Below are positions 52,682-64,000 of a stretch of 64,000 nucleotides of DNA, piece after piece. A program made the position numbers and the translations under genes. The notes beneath the pieces were generated by a model. The model was given only the letters and a program-made list of their open reading frames with translations. It did not search any database and was not told the DNA's origin. How positions within the stretch are numbered: position 1 is the stretch's first letter; each line of letters opens with the position of its first letter. This stretch comes from Hericium rajendrae (taxonomy: Eukaryota; Basidiomycota; Agaricomycetes; Russulales; Hericiaceae): contig CM065885.1 in assembly GCA_033439255.1 (NCBI GenBank), forward strand, positions 1,178,001 to 1,242,000, given 5' to 3'.

Positions 52682-55600
52682 TGCCCGCCTGCGAGGTGGA
52701 AGGGCGTTTCGGGAGTGTGGCGTCGGCATTGCGTTTTGCACATCTATCTTGGATCTTGGTTATATCATCTGCGGACAGGGATTGTGTCATTGGAATACAC
52801 GTGAATAGGAGGAGGACATTTACTCTAGTTCATCCAGTCCATCATGTAGATCGTGTGCTTCCACCTACCCCACTTTCTTTCCTATATAATTTAGCTCCTT
52901 TGGGTGGCCGGACGCACCATGTCGCGTCGGCAGAATCACTGCTTGCGGGGTGGAAAGCATTTGGATCTTGCATCTCAATTCTTCGTCAAATGATTTTGCA
53001 TTTCCGGTTCCAGAGACTGAATACCAATGGCAGCTTGTAATATTCACACTATGGCGACTGTATGATATATGAGACCTGTTTCACGAGTAACGCTATCCTT
53101 AGTCCTGTAGGCATACTTGCAAACATATGGAAAATCATGCCCCAGCTGTTGCAGGACCGGCAAGGCCTCCATTTAAACGATGCAAGCCAGTCTCCAGAAA
53201 ACCTTTACAAACGAGGAGATGCTCATTGGTCGAACGTCGGTAAAACGCAGGCTTCTCTCATGCGCAAAGCTCACCATATAAAAAAGCGGCGCAGGCGCGG
53301 CACTCCGACCTTTCCCCGTGCGGGGCCCGGAAATCAAGCTTAAAGCCTCTGCATGCCCGGCATGCGCCTTTCTTGAATGAACGCCTACGCTAAAATGCGC
53401 TCGGTCATCATCACTGGCACTGGCTCGCCGTGAACAGGGGTACCATTCACCCACGATCCTACCTACTGCACGCGCGTACGCGCGATCGTTGCGGAATGGA
53501 ACCCCGACGCTGACACCGAGGGTTCAAGCGAGCCAGAACGCGCCCCGACCCTTTTGCGGACTTGTAGTGCTGATAGCAGCCCGGATGCGCTGAAGGTCGG
53601 ACAGTGAGGTGGCGGCATGCAGGCGCGGTCGTGTGAGGCCTGTGCACAATCCAGAGTACGGTGGTTGCTCTGGGCTGGCGTCCAGACGATACGACCCACG
53701 CACCCAGTCTCCTTCCATTCTCCTCCATATCCGGCGCAAGATCGAGAGGGCCGGGCCACCGAAACGGCGGGGACGCGGGGATGCGCTGTGTGAGCGCAGA
53801 GTGGGGAGGAGGAGGGCAGAGCGGGCTCGGACGCACCAGCTCGGGCTGCCGGCCGCGGTGCTGCGCACGGCACAGCACGGCATATCGCCCGCTGGATCTG
53901 GGCCGGAGCAATCGAGCAGACAACTGTATTGGCCACGCCGTCATCGAGATGCGCGCCGTGCCATGGATGCCCATATGCGCATGAACGCTAACTGCGCGTC
54001 ACGTCTGTTTCAGGCTGGACGCGAACTCAGCTTGATCCATGCCGCAGGTTGCGTGCTCAGCGACGCCACGCCGCGACGCGTAATGGTCAGCCCACGATAT
54101 GCGCAACGGAAGTAAATCCGTGCGAGCAGCGCCGCGTTTCGGTGGGGTTGCCGGGGCAACCTGCACATTCTTGGCCCAACTCAATTGAATGCTGCCCGCT
54201 GAGTGAGCCCCGTATTTGGGGCTGTGCGTAACGGGGAGTTGGTGCGCATTTGCTTCCGCGCCACGACGTGGATCGACGCGTGGGACGACGGTCCGCCACA
54301 CTTGAGCCTGAGGCCGGCGAGAGGTGATGGTGAGAGGATGAACGGTAATGGTGTGGATATGTGCGGATGACAAAATCATAGAAGGCTAAGAGACGCTAAG
54401 AAGTACAGTATACAATGGAAGGCTTAATCGTTCGTACCGTTGAATGGCGCGCATTCCCGCTAGAGGCACTGTATGCATACAATATGTGCGGCGGGTCCGG
54501 CTAGCGCAGTAGAGGGATGACATCGTCGATGAATAGGAATGTTCCTCCGCACTGTACGGCGTCAGCATCATTAATTGGCCAGCGTCATGTCATGATGTCT
54601 GCGCAGGGCGTACAATGAGATATGATGATCGGTGCATTCAAGACCGCCGTCACGAGCTGCTTGCGAGATGGGGAGGTTAAGGTCAGTGTTGCTAGGCATA
54701 GGGCCGATGATGGAAGATGTGGAATCTTGTTTGTTGGACGCCACATCGTTCCGTCTGTTTCCGTTGCTGGATCGATGTTCGGCAACACCCTGATCGACGT
54801 CGGTCGCTGCTCGCCGCCGATTCGTCTGATCCCACTCGTTGCGAATGACATAACCGAGAATCGATGTCGGTCCTGCACCACACCGATCCCCTGCTCGTAA
54901 CGTCGAAGGACGGGAGATCGACAGAAGAGTCCACGACTTGCGTGGAAGAAATAGCAACGAGCAGGTCCACGGGTTTGAATTCGGCGACTCGTAACCGCAA
55001 GTTACGATGATCTTGATTGCCGATCCATTCGAAGCCCTTCGCTTAATTACCTGTGATCTCATGGGTCCCAGAGACTCGGCCAGCTGCCCTTTCTGGCGAA
55101 CCTGAGTGGTTCTCGAATGCAACCGCTATCGATTGGGCCGATGTTGAATTCCCCAGTTGTCGGCACATACAGTATGACCGCGCGCCCGTGCGTGTTGCAT
55201 TGACAACAACGAGGCAGGCATCGAGTTTTCGTCAGCTGAAGGACGTACATTTGACTACAAGGACGTGGCGAGCCAACTGGTTGCTCCAGCGCAGATATCC
55301 TACATATGAAAATCGGACAGTACGCATTCGCCGTGCTAAAATGTAGCGGTAGCTTTGTACTGCAGTATAAACATCCAGCACACTTCAAACCTTAATTCTA
55401 GCTGCGAAATCTGAGCACAACACACTCACAACACCCTTCTTTCGCCCTCCGAGGAGGCCTCCATATTGCCTCCATCCCCAACCCAAACACAATGCGGCAC
55501 TCACCCTCGGGTATCACTCGGGCACCCTCCGTTCGTTCCGCCTGCTCAACTCTGCCCAGCCCTGCCGAGGCGCGCCGCGAAAGATGATCCTAGTCCACCG

Positions 55601-58600
55601 GGCGCACGGTTCAGCCTGGTCCCCACCCCAGTCGCCCCCAGATGCCACAACGCCCGCACCGGATCCAGGGGCGCCGGTCCAACGGCAGGTTCGAACCGGC
55701 CGCGTGGCGCGCGCAGGCGGGATGTCGTCAAGTCGACTGGCGTGAAACGCGTCCGCGCGCGGCGCGATCACTGCAAAGAGGCCCGCTGGTCGTGTGCGGG
55801 ATGAGGGCGGCGGGGTCGAATTGGGTCTAGGCTGCTGGTGCTGCTGCGAGTGAAATCGCGAGTGTGCTAGGGAGGTTGAAACGTACCATCCAAAGTCCAC
55901 TAGCACGAGGCGCGTGCGTGGATTGCAATTGATGTGCATTGTATACTTACCGTTGAGGGCACCGGATAATACTGGTGCGGTTGAGATCGAAGGTGTTGCC
56001 ATCTTCAGCGGGATTAGCTGGCCCAATAGGAACTTATGACCTGTGCCACGACGCTCTGACGATGCCCATGCGACCAACGCAGCTGGATGGCCCTCCTGCA
56101 TTCTTGACTAACCCGATCTCGAGGTCAGAGACCGCTCCCGGCGGCTCGCACGTCGCCCGCGCAGCGTCCTGCACACATCAGTCCTCCCCACCGACATCGC
56201 TGAAAGCACCACTCACGGATCCACTGCGGCCGCACCTCGACGTGCGATTCAGAGCAAGTCATTCGGGTGCGACCAGCGCAGGCGCAACGGCTGCAGTCTG
56301 ACTGGAATGCAACTCGAAACGTCGGCCCCGAGGCACGCGCTCCCCGGGGTCCGCCCGCCCACTCGCCCGACCGAACTGGCGGCCGGACCCATTCTCCGCG
56401 CGCCCCGCCAGGTTCCAGCGACGCCTGCCATCCAGCCAGCGCAACATCCATCTACCGCACACCATACATACCCCGATCGACGACTGACGAGGTGGGATTC
56501 TGGGATTCGCTGTGGCGGCAGAGCGTGCACCGCGGTTGGAGCGGCTTTTGAAGTCGGTTGCTGGCTTGGGTGCGGCGCGAGTGAGTGGGAAGCGTGATGA
56601 TCGTGTCGTTGGTCCAGCTGCGCGGTTGCTCTGGCAATTCGATCTCGCAGGTATGTACTTACTCGTCGTCAGCAGCGCAAGCGACTGACTGGCTCTCTAG
56701 GAAGTTGGCAGGCGGACACTTCGAATGTACGTTGTTTTGATGCCACGCTGCGTCGGGCTTCTCTGAGTTCGCATCATGTAGACACTCTTCTCGTCCGACC
56801 ACCCCCAGCGCTGCGGAACCCTTTTGGACGCCCGTATGCATGTGAGTACGACATGACATGATTCTACACGTTCATCCCGCTGAGTTCGAGGCAGGCACGC
56901 AGGGACACGGGGCTCAGACTGGATGTATGCGCACCGCCAACGTCGACATCGCGTTCCTGCGCGCGTAGATGGATGGACAGTTGGATGGATGAACAGAACG
57001 ACAGTTTTGCGACAGTTACGTAGGGCAAGGTGTTGCATGGAAGACCATCGTTTCAGCAACGTGGTCTACGGAGGTGCATACGCTCCTACTCTCCGATAAG
57101 TCAGGTCTCGGCTTTTGCGGACAGCGTCTCAGGCCATCCCTTGCTTTCACTTAATCTGCTGACATATCGATGCATGGTGGCGCAAGAGCGCCGACTGGCG
57201 ACATGTTCCTTTCTTTCGCCGGCGGTCCCTGCGCTGTCAATGTCCGTCGCAGACAGCTGTCACGCCCCGCGCCCCGCGGTCGATCCTTTCGCGGAAGCTC
57301 AGATCTTGCTGATTGCTTGAAGCAAGATCTATGATAGCAGCGCCTCGTGCTTTTTCTGCACGACGTGGATGCTGCCGCCGCGGACCTTGCGACGGCGCTA
57401 GCAGGTGGCATGTTCCTCGACTGTCAACCCCACAGATGCGGAGCGGGCGCGACACGACACCTTCGATCTCGATGCCCGGTTACTTCTCCACTCCCGGACG
57501 AATAGCGCTGCACACACCGGCGCAGCAGTGCCATTGCTGCCTGCTCTCGACGGCCCTTGCTTACGCAGCGGAGTGCCCCGACACCGGCTCTCAGCTTCCA
57601 ATCCAAGAAGCCTGGTTCTGCACCGCACCGGCGTGCCGCGGGTGGGGCAGGCGCACGCCTTCCTATGCGCGAAGGGCTGGGTTTTCGTGCCCCACTCCGC
57701 AGGGCCGGGCTGCGGGTCGTTGGCTCCGGGCAGGAGGAGCATTCTGGCTTCCTTTGTGTGCGTCCCGCCGTTGCGCACTGGGATTTTGTGTGTTCTCGCC
57801 GGTCGTGGCCCTCGCGGAGGCGGATCCTCGAACGCCGCGACGTGTGCAGGCTCCGCACGCCCTGCTGACGCCAGCATGGAAAGGCAGAAGCTGCGTCCGC
57901 GATGTGGGTTGCGCGCTGCTGTCACCGCGCTCCGACGACATACAGCATGCCCCGGCTCGGTTATGTCGAAGGCCTGACGCACCGCGCTGCTCTATCCGTC
58001 CACTCTGGCCCTCGACCCCGGCGCACGCGGGAGCACGGCTCGAGGCACTGTTTGCGAGATCTGGCGTGCGATCGGATGTCCCGAGGTCGATCCGGGGCTC
58101 CATGTGCGTCTGCGCGCCCGCTGTGACGTTCCTGCCATCTTACACTACAGTACATACATACACTTTGCTGTACGATTCGAGCCCGACGTCTTCGATGCCA
58201 ATCTGGCGCTCGATCTTGTCATGTCCCGATGTCTCTCAACTTGACCCTTGCTGTCCGCGCCCATACCGGCTCGGGTGCGTCTGGGCCGCTCGACGCCACG
58301 CTCACTAAAGCTGCGCTGCGCTGGTATGCATTATACCTCCGCTGCCCAGACGGTGGCAGAGCGCCGAAACCGGCTCGGCAGGCGCCGCGTACCCGAGCGC
58401 GCAGTGCCGAGGCCGCGCACAGACTCCCGTCGAGGAGAGGAGCGGAACCGTTTGACATGTACAGGATCCATTTGGGGAGGCGCTGCTGGCGCGCTGGACG
58501 TGTTCCTCGTGCGCTTCGGGGTCTTGATGAGTTGTGCGGACACGGGAGTCCAGATGCGGAGGCTGGGCGCCCCGGCTGGAGGAGGGAGCCCGTATGCGCA

Positions 58601-59595
58601 TGTGTACGTCGGCGCTGCGCCACGACGGCGTCGGTCCGTCGTGCTAGCACCGTGGAGCTTTGTTCTCAAACGTTCGAGCGCGGCCAGAGTACGCCGCTCC
58701 CCGCCCCGGCCCTCGCCGCGATCGATGTCTGTTACGGCGAATGCACATTCATTCCGTGCGGGCGCGCCGATCTCACGCCTGGGCTCGACGGTAGACGCAC
58801 ACTACAGGCAGCTCGCGAATGCTGTGAACATCGGTCTGGATGCGCCCGATGCCCCATACACGGCGCGCCCTGGCGTCGGACGTCCGACGCGCGGATCCGT
58901 GTCTCCGCGCTGCTAGTGTTTCTGTTTCAGTGCACGGACCGCGTGCGCCGGTGGCGGTCGTAGCACGCTTGTATCGCGCGTTGAGAGTGGGCTTAGAGTT
59001 ATGGGCGCGTGTTGCACATTCCGTGCGATGGCCGAGTGGTGGTAGCGCGAGCGCCGTGGGTCAGCGGATGGAGCTGGCTTGATGGGATGTGCTGCGTCTC
59101 GTATGAGAATGTCAGGAGCGATGTGCTTGTGGTGCTGGATCGAAGGTCGTGCGCAGGCGCTGGCAGGTAGCTTTAGATGTGCATGTGCTGGAATCGATAG
59201 GATGTACGCTTGTAGCGGCCATCACTTCGGATTGCCGCTTGGGCAATGGTAGCAGCGTGGGCTGCCGGCTAGATAGATTGTCGTTTGCGACGCGAGAGAT
59301 TGGCGGGCGACGAGGAAGGGGCTCGAGTCGGCGGGCGAACCGATCAGCCGGTGACGGGGGTCCGTCGGTTAAAGACATGAAGCGGGGTTAGTCAGCGGTG
59401 GTGGACCGGTCTGGGGACCTCGGTAGGCAGTGTGGCTCGGGCGGTGGAGGACGAAGCGGAGCCGGGGACGGGAGTGTGTGGTCGTGTTTTGAGATCTGGG
59501 GGGATCTTGGGACAACGATCGGACCGGGGGGGAGCGTGTGCCTAAATACGAAGCTGAGCAACCTCACCATCCCACACTCGCCCTCCTCCTCAGCC
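52682..59595. other. 6.9 kb GC-rich region without a supported gene
   Basis: Many long frames on both strands (for example 53,459-53,974 minus, 57,313-58,308 plus, 58,229-58,963 plus) exist because of high GC content. Several overlap one another, and none shows a recognised motif. From about 56,000 the sequence becomes rich in CG dinucleotides with little internal repetition. I see no RNA gene, array or terminal repeats here. Confidence 0.5.
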
Positions 59596-61170
59596 ATGTC
59601 ATCCCAGCCCATCGCCCTCCCCAACGGCACAGACACCGTCCCCACTTCCTCCTCCGCCTTCAATCCCGCGTCTTACACCCGTGCCTTCTTCGGCTCCCCC
59701 ATCTCCTGGCGCGCTGGCTCCTTTGGCTCGCGTTTCTATCCCGGCACGTCTCCTGGCCAGCTGCTTGCGCCTCTCGAGTCAGTACATCCTTCCTCTCCTC
59801 ACCCGTCGTGTCTCACGTGCAGCAGCGCCAGTGAACTCCGCACGAAGCTCTCATCGAGCATCGACAGCGATCCCGGGTCGCTGCTCAACGCGCTGAACGC
59901 GCTCGAACGCGAAGATGAACTCGTACGTGCGACGCCTTCATGTCGTCGCGCCACCCTGACATCCTCTCAGTGCCGCAACTACACATGCTGTGGCTTGCAC
60001 CTTAATGACCTCCATGCACTCGTAGAGCACTTCGAGGAGTGCCACGTTGTCGTCCTGGACCCGAATGCACCCCCGCCCTCGCACAACCCCCCTCCCTCCT
60101 ACCCGACGCCACCCCCGTCCACCCCCGCGTACGCCCAGCAAAATCCACCATCGTACTACCCGCCACCGGCGCACGCGCCACCGCACACGACCGACGACAT
60201 GGAGCTAGACATGGAACTAGACCTCGACTCGTCTCCGGCCTCGAGCAGTGCCTCGTCGCCACCCCAGACGCCCCTCGCGCCCTTCCCCCTTCCTCTTAAC
60301 ACGCCTTACCCCCACAACTCCCACTTTGCGCCGCCGTACTCCGGGCACGCCGCGACCGCGCCCTCATCGCCCATTTCTGCCTTTGACACGACGGCGGTCC
60401 TCCCCGCGCAGCAGTACCCGCACCAGGCGTTCAACGCCTACGCGGGCTACGCAGACTTCAGCCGCGGCATGCCCGGCACCGACTCCTCCGTCGGCGTCCC
60501 CCCCGCGCTGCTCTTCGGCTCACACCACCCCGCGCCCGCGCCCGCACCCTCGAACGCGCCCGCACGCCCGCCACAAACGCCCGCGTCCACGCCGAGCAGC
60601 AGCCGCGTCTCCTCGCCCCTCCCCGCCTCCACCCCGCGCGCCAGCACGACGCTCTCGCGCCCCGCGTCCTCCCTGCTGCTCTCCAAGCCCTTCCGCTGCC
60701 CCAAGCCGAACTGCAGCAAGAGCTACAAGCAGGCGAACGGGCTCAAGTACCACATGACGCACGGCAGCTGCAACTTCGCGCCGCCGAAGGACCTCGAGGC
60801 GCTCCAGGCACTCTTGGCCGAGCGCGGCGGCAACGCCGCGGACCTGCGCGAGGGCGAGCTGCGCGAGGTCGAGCGCGAGGCGGAGCGCCGCCTGCGCCCG
60901 TTCGCGTGTGGGGTGGCCGACTGCCAAAGGCGCTACAAGAACATGAACGGATTAAGGTACCACTACCAGCACTCGGGCGACCACGGCGCGATCGGGCTGC
61001 GCCTGCTCGCGAGCGGGCAGCACGAGTGCCTGCAGGGCGCGAAGCGCGGTGCGAGGACTGCGCCGCCGACGCCCGTCGTGCCGGCCCCCGCGCAGGCGCA
61101 GTGGACGTACTTCGACCCGGCGCAGGCCGCGAGCACGCAGTACTACGTCCCGCGGGCGCAGGCGCAATAA
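59596..61170 (+). CDS. SFP1-like split C2H2 zinc-finger transcription factor
   Basis: Start ATG at 59596 (MSSQPIALPNGTDTVPTSSS). Three exons, 59596-59777, 59823-59922 and 59971-61170 (GTCAGT and GTACGT donors), give 493 residues. An N-terminal finger RNYTCCGLHLNDLHALVEHF with EECH is separated by about 230 residues of Pro/Ser/Ala-rich sequence from a C-terminal pair: FRCPKPNCSKSYKQANGLKY with HMTHGSC, and FACGVADCQRRYKNMNGLRY with HYQHSGDHG. This layout (CCG...LH.L..HFE.CH, then SYKQ.NGLKYH..HG.C, then RYKN.NGLRYH..HSG.HG) is that of SFP1/JAZF1-type proteins; yeast SFP1 controls ribosomal-protein genes and cell size. All zinc ligands are present. The linker has a YSP-type Tyr/Pro-rich tract and an acidic DMELDMELDLDSS patch that may activate transcription. 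Confidence 0.85.
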   Translation: MSSQPIALPNGTDTVPTSSSAFNPASYTRAFFGSPISWRAGSFGSRFYPGTSPGQLLAPLESVHPSSPHPSCLTCSSASELRTKLSSSIDSDPGSLLNALNALEREDELVRATPSCRRATLTSSQCRNYTCCGLHLNDLHALVEHFEECHVVVLDPNAPPPSHNPPPSYPTPPPSTPAYAQQNPPSYYPPPAHAPPHTTDDMELDMELDLDSSPASSSASSPPQTPLAPFPLPLNTPYPHNSHFAPPYSGHAATAPSSPISAFDTTAVLPAQQYPHQAFNAYAGYADFSRGMPGTDSSVGVPPALLFGSHHPAPAPAPSNAPARPPQTPASTPSSSRVSSPLPASTPRASTTLSRPASSLLLSKPFRCPKPNCSKSYKQANGLKYHMTHGSCNFAPPKDLEALQALLAERGGNAADLREGELREVEREAERRLRPFACGVADCQRRYKNMNGLRYHYQHSGDHGAIGLRLLASGQHECLQGAKRGARTAPPTPVVPAPAQAQWTYFDPAQAASTQYYVPRAQAQ

Positions 61171-64000
61171 AAGCCGTGCGCGCGGCGTGTGTGGATTTTC
61201 GGTTGTTGTTGTTGTAATGTCTAAAAGTACATAGTGCATACTACTACTGCGTATATACTCTTCTCGCTCCGCTCTGCTTGGTCGTACATAATGGGTCTGG
61301 GTTGTGTTGTGTTGTGGTGATTAATGGGGGGTGTGGGGTGGGGTGGGGTAATATAGCTGGTTGTTGCTTGGTTATTGGTATCTTTGTGCGTTGTGTGAAG
61401 TTGGTCTCAATGGTGTGTCGTCTTGCTGTAGTGCGGGCTGTGGGCACGGTGGAACGTGGATCTCACCAGCGGTCGGTGAGATGCGGAGCGGAGTCGATGC
61501 CAGCCGAGCGTACGGCATCAGTCGGAGGTCGAATGTCCCGCCCAGCCGAGCTTGAGAACCAAGAGATCGCAAGGCAACGACTTGCTGGACACACAGATTC
61601 GGACATGGACGCGGACGGCGCGTCGATCGACATTTGCCATTTGGGCACCCGTTCTGCGCGATCGTGGTTGTCGCCTCGCAACGGCTCTAAGTATGCGTTG
61701 TGGCGCTGGCCTTTTCGGTCGTAATTTGGGGTTCGGGGAAGGACTGGAGGTCGTGCTGCTGCTTTTGGGGTGTGGGTGATGAGTGCAGATCGGATATGAT
61801 GTTTTTGGGTAGCGCGATGAGTGTATTCTGAATGACGGGGCTTCGCGCCTGTATGTATACTTGAGCTTGGACGATGGAGGTGGCAGTCGACCTCCTTGTC
61901 CGTGGCCCCACTGCAGCTGGTCCTCGACGTAGTGCGTTCAGCCTGGGATACGATAAACTACATGCGCTTCCTGCTTCGGTCTGATCTACACGAGCGTAAC
62001 ACCTAGCTGTCCAATAACTGTCCATCTGCGCACGCAAGGGCGGCGCTTCCGAGCGTCGAGCGCTGCGACCGCGATCCTGCACGGCCGTCGTCGACGGGCA
62101 CGCACGCCTGACAATGTGCAGCGGAACGGTGTGTACTGTGCAGCCAGCCCAAATCGTGCGCACTAGCACCCAAAACTGCCGCAATCTCCGCGCGGCGAGC
62201 ACGACCAGCGCCGCCATGGATCGACGACGCCGCAGACATCACGCACTGCGCACCCAGAACCTGCCGCAATCTCCGGCGCAGTGACCAGAACCACGACCAG
62301 CGCCGCCATAGATCGATACCTTCGCTACAGACGCCATGTCCTGTCATACAGCGCGCGATCGATGCAGCGGAAACGCCCTCCGCACGCAACACCCATGCAT
62401 GTGAATACGCCTCGCCCGCACCCCAGCGCTCAGCCGGCCGCAATCTCCTTGACGGCGATCAATCGCGTTTATCCAAACTGTGCTTCGCTGGATACGGATC
62501 GATGGCGGCGGCAGGCGATCTGCCGATAACGTGCGTGGTGTGGAGGAAGACGCGGGGGCGGGCGCCGTCGCCGACGCAGCTGCCGCCTCGAGGCGCGAGA
62601 TGTCTGATTAGAATTAGAATCCTGCTAGCGTGCTAGCGCAGCGGGACCGCCCGCGGTCCATATGTCCACGGCGCAATTCGGAATTCGGGCGCGCGCATCA
62701 GGAAGGAACGCGTCGCGGTGCCTGGCCGCGTTGCAGAACTGTGATGCGCGTGGCCGGGTGCGTGCTGCGTGGATGATCATGCATCATGACGTACGGTGTG
62801 GGGCGGATCGGCGCGACGGATGGCGATGGCGATGGGGCGCAGGCGAGGCACGACGCTAGCAGAGCAGGAGCAGCGTTACGCGACGATGATGTGCGGTGGT
62901 AGGGCGCGTGCAGCGTTACGGTTACGGCGTGCCCTCGAGGCTTACGGCGCGCATCCGCAAGAGGCGAGGGACGCCATATGCAGCATGCATCAGGCTGGCT
63001 CTCGTAACGCAGCGGAGCACACGCCGCGTGCACGACGACGGAACGCGCGCGTGGGCTGATCCCATCGCCACGATGCCGCAGAAGCAGCATCTCCATTTCA
63101 GCGAAGCGTATCACTGTATCGGCGGGAGATCAGAGCCCGCATCGGGCTGCCTGCGCCTCTGCGCAGTCCGCCCGGGCACACTGCGAGTATACATAGCGGG
63201 CAGCTGCATCGGGGGCGGTGGGGACGGACGGACGGAGGCGTGGTTTTGACGCCGCGCGGAGGGGGGGTCGCGTTAGCCTGTCTGTCAGATGATGCGATCA
63301 GCGCGAGGCAGGGAAGGCGAAGCGGCGCGGAACTCGGGTGCGCGCCGAGAATCTGCCGCGCCCGAGGGAGGATGCACGCATGCGGCGGTGTGCTGCCACG
63401 GCTGCGGCTGCTGTGGGGGCCGGATGGCGCGGGGCGGGGGTGATTGGCTGGGATCGGCGTCGGACGGGATGATGTGGACAGCATCGAGCACGGATAGTGG
63501 CACGGATGCTGTGCGCCGGGCTCTATCTTGAGGCCGTATATTGGGCCGCGAAGCTTCATGACGCGCGCTCGGGGGATGTAGTGCCCTGGCGTCCGTCGAC
63601 GGGTGCGGACCTCCGCGGCGCGCGCAGCATGGGGCCGGTGCGGCTGCAGAAAGCAAGCGGTCTCGGACCTGGAAATAGACGGTATGAGTGCAATTCGCGA
63701 CCGGGCGCTCTCTCAAGCTGCAACAGAGATATGGGAGCGGACTCGTGCTCTCTGCATTCCTCGGATGTTGGCTCGATGATCCGCAATGTCTCAACGATCG
63801 CGGCACCATCTGCTCGAAGGCGATGGACCGATACAGCATGCACGCTGTGCGTGCTGTCGGCAACGTGGGAGGCCTTGAGAGACCGGGATAGCACGAACAC
63901 GGCAGGCACCCTGCGCTCGAGCGGTTCGACTTTGCGCGCGAAGAAGAATCAGTACGCGAGCAGGTATCCCGGGTCCGCTGTCCATGGACATGATGGACGG
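61171..64000. other. 2.8 kb at the right edge without a supported gene
   Basis: A GT-rich 3' flank of the SFP1-like gene to about 61,450, then GC-rich sequence. A near-duplicate of about 25 bases (CAGAACCTGCCGCAATCTCCG / CAAAACTGCCGCAATCTCCG) occurs at 62,170-62,190 and 62,260-62,280, each followed by ACGACCAGCGCCGCCAT. Long frames are composition effects. Confidence 0.45.

Noticed and set aside
55514-56101. Minus-strand frame with an ATG exon followed by a GTAAGT-like donor (about 55,950-56,000)
   Set aside because: Only a short first exon is plausible. No downstream exon with a recognisable domain could be joined, so no gene or element is called.
57313-58963. Long overlapping frames (331, 244 and 222 codons) on the plus strand
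   Set aside because: They overlap in several frames and on both strands in very GC-rich DNA, are rich in Arg/Ala/Pro/Cys, and show no motif or intron signals.

Overview
The window reads as nuclear DNA of a mushroom-forming basidiomycete (Agaricomycete). Genes have many short introns of about 45-65 bases, and recognisable products include a PriA/CPL1-like secreted protein, an mpaB-type oxygenase and an SFP1-like zinc-finger protein. A KDZ transposon, a group common in Agaricomycetes, sits in the middle. I cannot name the species.

Layout. (1) 1-374 is the 5' end of a beta-adaptin gene (APL2), minus strand. (2) About 900-14,050, resuming at 37,622-38,555, is an accessory stretch of small intron-bearing orphan genes. 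At least two paralogous families are present, plus a larger protein with a basidiomycete 'SGS...DLDLY' domain and several genes I cannot name. (3) About 14,051-37,621 is one giant KDZ DNA transposon of roughly 23.6 kb. It sits inside a member of orphan family 1, and an 8-bp repeat matching at 7 of 8 positions flanks it. Each arm is about 2.1-2.2 kb of inverted repeat packed with CATTG..GGCC motifs and a 29-30 bp minisatellite. The arms also carry intron-containing fragments of ribosomal-protein genes (RPS3/uS3, and next to the left arm RPL28/uL15). (4) About 38,600-64,000 is host sequence: a PriA/CPL1-like gene, an 841-aa orphan, a C2H2 INO80-type zinc-finger gene, TAF11, an mpaB-like oxygenase gene and an SFP1-like gene, followed by GC-rich DNA with no gene I can support.

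Inside the transposon seven genes can be followed: A (minus, 17,509-18,645), B (plus, 18,834-22,294), C (minus, 22,616-26,737), D (plus, 27,304-28,640; TET/JBP 2-oxoglutarate/Fe(II) dioxygenase), E (plus, 28,733-32,467; KDZ transposase with CxC2 cysteine cluster), F (minus, about 32,677-33,690) and G (minus, 33,852-34,656). A/B and C/D are divergent pairs, B/C and E/F converge, and D and E lie 92 bases apart on the same strand. KDZ elements linked to TET/JBP genes are a known Agaricomycete association. I know of no description of the next trait: about one hundred copies of the CpG palindrome CCGCGG, often extended to GAT(C/G)CCGCGG(C/G)ATC, are spread through exons, introns, spacers and terminal repeats, roughly one per 220 bases. 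Flanking orphan-gene DNA has about three copies in 14 kb. My inference is that these are either binding sites for an encoded protein or the substrate of a cytosine modification/oxidation cycle that the element runs on itself.

Limits: exon boundaries were read by eye from GT-AG signals and reading frame. Family names rest on motif recognition, not on database searches.
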